20,374 nucleotides of DNA. Origin: CAZOIA01 sp964579675 (GTDB lineage: Bacteria; Planctomycetota; Phycisphaerae; UBA1845; PWPN01). Made by a program: the position numbers and the translations under genes. The notes beneath the pieces were generated by a model, which worked only from the letters and a program-made list of their open reading frames with translations, was not told where the DNA came from and did no database searches. The stretch spans positions 1-20,374 of the forward strand of contig CAZOIA010000101.1 in assembly GCA_964579675.1 (NCBI GenBank). Reading direction: 5' to 3'. Shown here piece after piece: positions 14,720 to 20,374 of this stretch (position 1 is the stretch's first letter; every line of letters begins with the position of its first letter).

Positions 14720-16264
14720 ATGCGACATCAACTGAGAGACTACCAGCAGCGCGCGGTCGGGCACGTGATCGAGGTGATCGACCGGGGGCCGATCCTGGTC
14801 GCGCCGACCGCATCGGGCAAGACGGTGATGGCCACGGCGATGGTGGAACATCTCCGTGTTCCCACGCTGTGGCTGGCGCACCGCAAGGAGCTCATCGACC
14901 AGGCGGCGCAGCGGCTCGAAGCGCACGGCTTGACGACCGGGATCATCATGGCTGGCTTTGCACCGATGCCCCTGGCGCAGGTCCAGGTGGCGTCGGTGCA
15001 GACGCTGATCCGGCGCGACAAGCCGGCGGCCGAGCTGATCGTGATTGACGAATGCCACCATGCGACCGCCGACAGCTACCGGTCGGTGCTGGATGCGTAC
15101 CCGAACGCGCGCGTGGCCGGTTTGACGGCCACGCCGTTTCGCCTCGATGGACGTGGCCTCGGTGATCTGTTTGGCGAGTTGGTCGTGGCGGCCTGCGCCG
15201 ACGAGCTGTGCGACACCGGCGTGTTGCACCGGCCCAAGGTGTGGGCATCGAGGTCACCTGACCTGCGTGGAGTGAAGACAATCGCCGGCGACTATCAGAT
15301 CGGCGCCCTGGCCGAGCGGGCCAACACCGTCGAGCTCAACGCCGACATCGTCGAGACCTGGCTCAAGCGAGCTGAGGGCAAACGGACGGTGGCCTTCGCC
15401 GTCGACGTCGCGCACTCGAAGGCGATCACGCAGGCATTCGTCACGGCTGGGGTGGCGGCCGAACACATCGACGGATCTACCCCCCGCGACGAGCGCGACG
15501 CGATCATCGAGCGGCTGCGGACGGGACAGACGCTGGTCGTATCGAACTGCATGATCCTGACCGAGGGCTGGGACTTGCCGGCCCTCGAATGCGCGATCAT
15601 CGCCCGGCCGACGGCATCGCTCAACCTGCATCTTCAAATGATCGGCCGGGTCATGCGGGCCTGCGAGGGCAAGGACGGTGCCATCGTCCTGGATCATGCC
15701 GGCAACCACCACATCCACGGCCTGGTCACGCGCCGGCTCAACTACTCGCTCAACGGCGAGAAGGTCGGACACAGCGAGCCGTTGGGTCTGCGGCGGTGCC
15801 GGGCGTGCGGCCTGCTGTTCGAGATGCATGTGTGCGCTTGTCCCGAATGCGGGTGGATGCCGTCGGCCGCCGACGTGGAGCCTCGCCACGTTCGTCACGG
15901 CGATGGCGAGTTGACCGAGTTCGACGACACCGATTTCGAGTACCGCCGTCAGATCTGGAACCTCATCGAGGCCGAGCGGCAGGCAATGAGTTACCGCGAG
16001 GGCTGGAGCTATTACCGCTTCGAGGAACGTTTCGGCGTCAAACCGGTCGTCGCGGATGGTGAACTTATTGATCCGCACCACGCGACGCTGGAACAGAAAC
16101 GGGCCGTGTTCGAGCGGCTGAGCCGGATCGCCGGCGAGCGCGGCTACAAGCCCGGCTGGGCCAGCTGGAAGTACCGCGAGATGTTCGGCTGCTGGCCGCG
16201 GGGGTTCGTGTCCCATGTGCGTATGCAAGGACTGCAGCGGCGCCTCGCCGCTGCGAGCAGCTGA
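14720..16264 (+). CDS. Superfamily 2 DEAD/DEAH-type DNA helicase with zinc ribbon
   Basis: This 514-residue ATP-dependent helicase resembles the RecG/UvsW/SSL2-like group found in phages and elements. Motif Q-like LRDYQQRAV is at 5-13, motif I APTASGKT at 28-35, motif II DECH at 110-113, motif III GLTATP at 134-139 and motif VI QMIGRVMR at 306-313. A Cys cluster follows, with C360-x2-C363 and C374-x2-C377 forming a zinc ribbon. The C-terminus has two similar aromatic modules, GWSYYRFEERFGVKP and GWASWKYREMFGCWP. An upstream GTG at 14615 is in frame, but it would translate the tRNA-like element. ATG 14720 gives the normal helicase start, although no good ribosome site precedes it because the tRNA-like 3' end is there. 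It probably unwinds forks or joint molecules with the neighbouring recombination proteins. Confidence 0.88.
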   Translation: MRHQLRDYQQRAVGHVIEVIDRGPILVAPTASGKTVMATAMVEHLRVPTLWLAHRKELIDQAAQRLEAHGLTTGIIMAGFAPMPLAQVQVASVQTLIRRDKPAAELIVIDECHHATADSYRSVLDAYPNARVAGLTATPFRLDGRGLGDLFGELVVAACADELCDTGVLHRPKVWASRSPDLRGVKTIAGDYQIGALAERANTVELNADIVETWLKRAEGKRTVAFAVDVAHSKAITQAFVTAGVAAEHIDGSTPRDERDAIIERLRTGQTLVVSNCMILTEGWDLPALECAIIARPTASLNLHLQMIGRVMRACEGKDGAIVLDHAGNHHIHGLVTRRLNYSLNGEKVGHSEPLGLRRCRACGLLFEMHVCACPECGWMPSAADVEPRHVRHGDGELTEFDDTDFEYRRQIWNLIEAERQAMSYREGWSYYRFEERFGVKPVVADGELIDPHHATLEQKRAVFERLSRIAGERGYKPGWASWKYREMFGCWPRGFVSHVRMQGLQRRLAAASS

Positions 16265-16280
16265 TGGAAGCGGCCCGGAA

Positions 16281-16511
16281 ATGAACAACGAGGGATTGCT
16301 GACAACGGGCAAAGTGGCCGCGATCTACGACGTGAGCGCATCGAAGGTGCGGTACTGGTGCGACCACGACGCCGATCCGTTGCCGAATGTAAGGCCCGCG
16401 CGGCCCGGTGGGCACCGGAGGATACCGAAGCTGTTTCTTGCGGCCTGGGCTGATCGTCATGGATGGCACGAAGATAACCGAGAGGCAGACCCAAAACGCG
16501 ATCCTTCGTGA
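16281..16511 (+). CDS. Small MerR/excisionase-type helix-turn-helix protein
   Basis: This 76-residue protein carries a winged-helix DNA-binding motif. LLTTGKVAAIYDVSASKVRYWCD near residues 6-28 is the helix-turn-helix, and RPARPGGHRRIPKLFLAAWADRH is the wing and last helix. The pattern is that of MerR-like or excisionase (Xis)-type proteins. It could direct excision together with the integrase, or control the replication genes. An in-frame start at 16215 lies inside the helicase gene; ATG 16281 is preferred because the domain begins just after it. Its 3' end overlaps the nuclease gene by 53 nt in another frame. Confidence 0.7.
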   Translation: MNNEGLLTTGKVAAIYDVSASKVRYWCDHDADPLPNVRPARPGGHRRIPKLFLAAWADRHGWHEDNREADPKRDPS

Positions 16512-16797
16512 GTTCGGCACCCGCAACGACATGCGTCTGTGGCGAGCCAACGTGGGTGTGGCCCGTTTCGGCCGGCGCACGGTCGCCTTCGGCATCCCGG
16601 GCCAAGCCGATTTGACCGGCATCCTGCCCGGCGGGATCCGGCTTGAGATTGAAGTGAAGGGCCCCAACGGGCGCCAGACAGAAGACCAGCGGAACTTCGC
16701 GCGCATGATCGAACGATTCGGCGGCATCTACGTGCTGGCCCGGTCGGTGCAGGACGTGTGGGAAGTAATTGGGAGCCATCTGCGTGATCACGGATGA
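16459..16797 (+). CDS. VRR-NUC domain nuclease
   Basis: This 112-residue protein is a stand-alone VRR-NUC (virus-type replication-repair nuclease) domain. These are PD-(D/E)XK-fold endonucleases that cut structured DNA such as Holliday junctions or flaps. Family features visible are ERQTQNAILREFG at 8-20, GIPGQADLTGI with Asp51, EIEVKGPNGRQTEDQ with Glu65, Lys67 and a downstream Gln73, and the closing YVLARSVQDV strand. Phages often carry such a domain next to a primase-helicase, as here. The ATG at 16459 was chosen; a frame extension to 16408 has no family match. It overlaps the HTH gene before it and the primase gene after it, which indicates one operon. Confidence 0.85.
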   Translation: MDGTKITERQTQNAILREFGTRNDMRLWRANVGVARFGRRTVAFGIPGQADLTGILPGGIRLEIEVKGPNGRQTEDQRNFARMIERFGGIYVLARSVQDVWEVIGSHLRDHG

Positions 16798-19111
16798 TCC
16801 GCTGCAAAACGTGCTCGACCGTCTCGACGGCGTCCGGCGATCGAACTCCGGCTACGAGGCCCGGTGCCCCGCTCACGACGATCGGCACGCCAGCTTAAGT
16901 GTCAGTCACGGCGACGATGGCCGCGTGCTGTTGCACTGCCACGCCGGCTGTGCGCCGGTCGACGTATGCAAGGCGATGGGACTGCGCCTCGGCAACCTGT
17001 TTCCGCCAAACAACAACGGCGACGGACGCGGCCGGATCGTCGCGACGTACGACTACTGCGACGCCAACGGCCAACTGCTCTATCAGGTCGTCCGCTTCGA
17101 GCCGAAGAAGTTTCGCCAGCGCCGGCCGCACAGCAAGGGTGGATGGATCTGGAAACTCGGGCACACGCCGCGCGTGCTCTACCTGCTACCCGAGTTGTTC
17201 GCCGCCAGCCCCGACGAGTGGGTGTTCGTCGTCGAAGGCGAGAAGGACGCCGACCGGCTTGCAGCGCTCGGCCTGGTCGCGACCACGTGCCCGCAAGGCG
17301 CCGGCAAGTGGAGCAAGCTGTCGGACGACTCGGCGCTGCACGGCCGCCGTGTCGCGATCATCGCCGACAAGGACGAAGCCGGCCGCAAGCACGCTGCTGA
17401 CGTGGCGATGCGGCTTCAGAACCGGGCGAGGGAGATACGGATCGTCGAGCTGCCGGGTGCGGGTAAGGACGCGAGCGACTGGTGCGATGCCGGCGGGACC
17501 GTTGACAAACTGATCCGGCTGGTCGAATCCGCGCGTGACGCTCCACCTTCTCCCAGTGCCCGTGAGCGGCCGAACATCTTCATCGACACCGAAGAGCACC
17601 GCGTCGTGGCCGAGACGATCGCCGGTTTGATCGCCGATCCGGACCTGTACCAGCGGGGCGGCATCCTGGTGCGCGTCATCCGCGACCGCCAGCCCACGGA
17701 CGGCATCCTGCGCTGCGAAGGCTCCGCGACGATCCAGGCATTGCCCGCTGCGAACCTGCGCGAACGCATGACGCGGTTTGCTACATTCACCAAGCTGAAC
17801 CGGAAAGGCGAGGAAATCGCTTCCCACCCCGCCGCATGGCTGGTCAGCGCGATTGATGCCCGCGCGGAGTGGGATGGCATCCGACACCTCATGGGCATCT
17901 CGGACGCCCCGATCCTGCGCCCCGACGGATCGGTCTGGCAACAGAGCGGCTACGACGAACGGACCGGCGTCCTGTTTGAACCAGCGCAGGGCATCGCGTT
18001 TCCCGCCATCCACGAGGAGGTCAACTTCGACGACGCCAGCACCGCCCTGAACTCGTTGCAGGAGGTTGTCTGCGACTTCCCCTTCGAGTCGGACGAACAC
18101 AAGGCGGCCTGGCTCGCCGCCCTGTTGACGCCGCTCGCGCGGTTCGCGTTCGCCGGGCCAACGCCGATGTTCCTGGTCGACGCCAACGTGCGCGGCGCGG
18201 GCAAGGGGCTTCTCACCCAGACCATCGGGCGGATCGTGCTCGGGCGCGAGATGCCCGTCAGCAGCTACTCCCACGACAGCGAGGAAATGCGGAAGAAGAT
18301 CACCGCGATCGCCATCGCCGGTGACCGCATGATCCTGTTCGACAACCTCGAAGGCGTCTTCGGCAACGATGCCCTCGACCGGGCGCTTACGAGCACGCGC
18401 TGGAAGGACCGCATCCTCGGCAAGAGCGAGGAGATCGAGCTGCCGCTGGTCCCGGCCTGGTACGCCACGGGCAACAACGTTCAGGTCTCAGCCGACACCA
18501 TGCGGCGCATCATCCACGTCCGGCTCGACTGCCTGAGCGAGCATCCCGAGGAGCGCACGGGTTTCCGCCACCAGAACCTGCTGGCATGGATCGATGCCCA
18601 TCGCGGCCGCTTGCTGACCGGCGCGCTGACGATCCTGTCGGCCTACCTCAAGGCCGGGCGGACGGCGAACGACCTCAAACCATTCGGCAGCTTCGAAGGC
18701 TGGTCGTCGGTGGTTCGTGAGACGGTCGTGTGGGTCGGTCTGCCCGATCCCTGCCTCACCCGTACCCGCCTGGCTGAGTCGGCGGACACCACCGCGGACG
18801 CCCTGAGCCAGCTCATCGCTGCGTGGAAGGAATATGACTGGTCCAGTAGCGGCATCGTCGTGTCGGAATTGCTCAACATGCTCTATCCGGCGCAGCGAGA
18901 ACACAGCCCGAACGACGAGGCCAGCGTCGCGATGCGGGCGGCCCTGGAGAACCTGGTGGGCTGTCCCCCGGGGCGGGTGCCGACGCCAAGGCAGGTAGGG
19001 AACAAGCTGCGGCAGATGCGTCGGCGTGTTCTGGACGGCGTGTTCATCGACGCAGTGAGACAGAAGCATCACGGAAAGGGCCTTCTATGGAAACTGCAGT
19101 GCAACACATGA
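16784..19111 (+). CDS. Phage-type primase-helicase with zinc and TOPRIM domains
   Basis: This 775-residue protein would prime and unwind DNA for replication of the element. An N-terminal zinc-finger region has CPAHDD (Cys28, His31) and LLHCHAGC (Cys52, Cys56). A TOPRIM domain follows, with FVVEGEKD (Glu151) and AIIADKDEAG (Asp195, Asp197). The C-terminal half carries a helicase-like P-loop, NVRGAGKGLL at about 468-477. It also has Walker B RMILFDNLE at about 515-523 and a sensor segment YATGNNVQVSADTMRR near 560-575. The P-loop is short of the usual Thr/Ser after Lys (GKG), so ATPase activity should be tested. The GTG at 16784 follows GGGAG by eight bases; a TTG at 16769 is in frame. The stop overlaps an ATG (ATGA), leaving open whether a small gene follows. 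Confidence 0.87.
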   Translation: MITDDPLQNVLDRLDGVRRSNSGYEARCPAHDDRHASLSVSHGDDGRVLLHCHAGCAPVDVCKAMGLRLGNLFPPNNNGDGRGRIVATYDYCDANGQLLYQVVRFEPKKFRQRRPHSKGGWIWKLGHTPRVLYLLPELFAASPDEWVFVVEGEKDADRLAALGLVATTCPQGAGKWSKLSDDSALHGRRVAIIADKDEAGRKHAADVAMRLQNRAREIRIVELPGAGKDASDWCDAGGTVDKLIRLVESARDAPPSPSARERPNIFIDTEEHRVVAETIAGLIADPDLYQRGGILVRVIRDRQPTDGILRCEGSATIQALPAANLRERMTRFATFTKLNRKGEEIASHPAAWLVSAIDARAEWDGIRHLMGISDAPILRPDGSVWQQSGYDERTGVLFEPAQGIAFPAIHEEVNFDDASTALNSLQEVVCDFPFESDEHKAAWLAALLTPLARFAFAGPTPMFLVDANVRGAGKGLLTQTIGRIVLGREMPVSSYSHDSEEMRKKITAIAIAGDRMILFDNLEGVFGNDALDRALTSTRWKDRILGKSEEIELPLVPAWYATGNNVQVSADTMRRIIHVRLDCLSEHPEERTGFRHQNLLAWIDAHRGRLLTGALTILSAYLKAGRTANDLKPFGSFEGWSSVVRETVVWVGLPDPCLTRTRLAESADTTADALSQLIAAWKEYDWSSSGIVVSELLNMLYPAQREHSPNDEASVAMRAALENLVGCPPGRVPTPRQVGNKLRQMRRRVLDGVFIDAVRQKHHGKGLLWKLQCNT

Positions 19112-19581
19112 ACTTCGGATCCCTGGCACGGATGCTCGGGGCGGCAGCCGCTCGCCTGCGGTCAGTTCTCCTGTTGGGAGTCTATGGGAGTCTCGGGAGT
19201 CTTTTTCAACCCCCTTCGCGCGCGAACTTACAGGTGAATGAAAAACCAAATCTGTATAGGGCCGGAAAAGACTCCCCAGACCCCCGAGACTCCCAAACGC
19301 TTGACCGGCGACGGGTCCTCCCGGACCGGAATCGTCTCCGAGGGGCCGCGGGAACGGGCACGAGAATAGACAGAGTTTGTTTGGGCTGTCCGGTCCTGTC
19401 TGGTCTTTCGCCGGCGGCCCCAGGGCGGCCACAGGACGCGTTGGGGGCCACCCTGGGCCACGCGGGTGGCCGAGAACGTAGGTTGCCACCACCCGGGCGA
19501 CGGGGCGCCACGGGTGGCGCTTCCGGCCGACGGGCGGCTCGGTTGGAGAGCGTGGCGGTTGTTGCAGGGATGGGAACTTGA
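19108..19581 (+). CDS. Doubtful ORF over the repeat region
   Basis: An open frame starts at the ATG overlapping the primase stop (ATGA), the same coupling seen between other genes here. Its product of about 157 residues is dominated by what the DNA repeats encode (VYGSLGSLF) and by Arg/Gly/Pro-rich sequence. No domain was recognised. It is more likely non-coding DNA carrying an inverted repeat and GC-rich hairpins, though a short leader peptide cannot be ruled out. Confidence 0.15.
   Translation: MNFGSLARMLGAAAARLRSVLLLGVYGSLGSLFQPPSRANLQVNEKPNLYRAGKDSPDPRDSQTLDRRRVLPDRNRLRGAAGTGTRIDRVCLGCPVLSGLSPAAPGRPQDALGATLGHAGGRERRLPPPGRRGATGGASGRRAARLESVAVVAGMGT
19174..19298. repeat. 34-bp imperfect inverted repeat of 10-bp GGGAGTC units; candidate origin or control site
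   Basis: The left arm (19174-19207) holds three GGGAGTC units spaced by about one helical turn and ending in a T-run. The right arm (19265-19298) is its near-exact inverse, with three matching units and about four differences. The 57-bp spacer has a perfect palindrome TTCGCGCGCGAA (19215-19226) and then an AT-rich stretch (about 19227-19258). Iterons, palindrome and AT-rich DNA directly after a primase-helicase gene are what replication origins of phages and plasmids look like. A transcription attenuator is the main alternative. Confidence 0.6.
19442..19520. repeat. Cluster of GCCACC/GGTGGC inverted repeats
   Basis: Several copies of GCCAC and GTGGC in both orientations form hairpins. GGCCAC/GTGGCC (19456-19461 with 19466-19471) has a 4-nt loop, and GCGCCAC/GTGGCGC (19505-19511 with 19514-19520) has almost no loop. 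They lie about 75-140 bp before the methyltransferase gene. They may act as a transcription stop after the replication operon or as protein-binding sites. Confidence 0.4.
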
Positions 19582-19595
19582 CACGGAGGTCTTTC

Positions 19596-20374
19596 GATGA
19601 AGGTTGAATCGCGGCCGCTGGCCGACATCAAACCGTATGAGAAGAACCCACGGATCAACGACGCGGCGGTCGATGCCGTGGCTGAGTCCATTCGTCGGTT
19701 CAGCTTCCGCCAGCCGATCGTGGTGGATACCGAGGGCGTCATCGTCTGCGGCCACACGCGGTGGAAAGCGGCGCAGAAGCTCGGGTTGACGGAGGTGCCT
19801 GTCCACGTGGCCAAGGACCTGACGCCTGAGCAGATCAGAGCGTACAGAATCGCCGACAACAAGAGCGCCGATCTGGCGGAGTGGAACATGGAGCTGCTGC
19901 CGATCGAGCTGGCCGAGCTCCAGGGCGCCGGTATCGACTGGTCGCTGCTCGGATTCGATCAGGACGAGCTGGCCAAGCTGTTCGATCCCGGCGTCAAGCA
20001 GGGCTTGACCGATCCCGATGAAGTGCCGGAACCGCCGGACGAGGCAATCACCCGGCCCGGCGACCTGTGGATCCTGGGTGAGCACCGGTTGCTCTGCGGT
20101 GATGCGGGCAACTCGGGCGACCTTGATCTTCTGATCGCCATCGACCCCGTAAAGACGTCGGACCTGCCATCCGGTTCTGACATCAAGCCGCGGTTGTTGC
20201 CAGTTCATCTCGTCAACACCGATCCGCCCTACAATGTGAAGGTGGAACCGCGATCGAACAACGCGATCGCAGCGGGGCTGTCGTCGTTCACGAATACCCA
20301 CCACCAGAACTTCGACGTGAACCGCCATCCGGAGAAGGCCCAAGCCACGCACCGCAAGATGCGAGCCAAGGATC
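19596..20374 (+). CDS. ParB-domain DNA methyltransferase (partial, runs off the window)
   Basis: The first 259 residues are visible. The N-terminal ParB/sulfiredoxin-like domain starts with SRPLADIKPYEKNPRIN (5-21) and has the conserved GVIVCGHTRWKAAQKLG box (47-63) and IADNKSADLAEW (85-96). A linker leads to GDLWILGEHRLLCGD (155-169), the usual junction to an amino-methyltransferase domain. The catalytic DPPYN motif is at 209-213. Between the two lies a spacer of about 40 residues that is longer than usual. Such fusions are common in phages and integrative elements and methylate adenine N6 or cytosine N4, protecting DNA or marking packaging sites. ATG 19596 has CGGAGG nine bases upstream. 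The gene is separated from the replication operon by the repeat region, so it may start a new unit. Confidence 0.88.

Overview
The window looks like part of an integrated mobile element in a GC-rich bacterium, most likely a planctomycete. The evidence is a small DUF1580-like winged-helix protein, a planctomycete-style tyrosine integrase, and a ParB-domain DNA methyltransferase next to a phage-like replication block. No ribosomal or universal marker is present, so the taxonomic call is an inference.

Left edge (1-2.5 kb): a NACHT NTPase with a HEAT-like C-terminus, probably an anti-phage or sensing protein, lies on the minus strand. It faces a tRNA-Gly(CCC) gene that has its own promoter. A tyrosine integrase starts about 120 bp downstream of the tRNA, so the tRNA 3' half is the likely attachment site.

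Cargo (3.9-11.3 kb): about 1.2 kb without a convincing gene comes first. Then a PutP-like sodium:solute symporter and a small ORF run leftward and end at a strong hairpin terminator. Divergent from the symporter are two overlapping genes. The first is an NtrC-like regulator that has lost its Walker A and GAFTGA motifs. The second is a cysteine-synthase-fold protein in which the PLP-binding lysine is tyrosine. This section is less GC-rich by eye than the block that follows. The pairing of two apparently inactive enzymes beside a transporter suggests a ligand-sensing unit, which is an inference.

Replication/recombination block (11.3-19.1 kb): tightly packed plus-strand genes, many joined by TGATG or ATGA overlaps, encode a DUF1580-like protein, an Fe-S PD-(D/E)XK exonuclease, a Sak4-like RecA-type ATPase, an SSB-like protein, a superfamily 2 helicase, a small HTH protein, a VRR-NUC nuclease and a TOPRIM primase-helicase. 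Between the SSB-like gene and the helicase sits an unusual tRNA-like element. It has a CAU anticodon, a long variable arm and a 13-bp acceptor/T helix of the selenocysteine-tRNA type, and it ends one base before the helicase start codon. A GAGTTACC repeat cluster precedes the block. A 34-bp inverted repeat built of 10-bp units follows it and could be a replication origin or a regulator site.

Right edge (19.6 kb to end): a ParB-domain/DNA methyltransferase fusion runs off the window.
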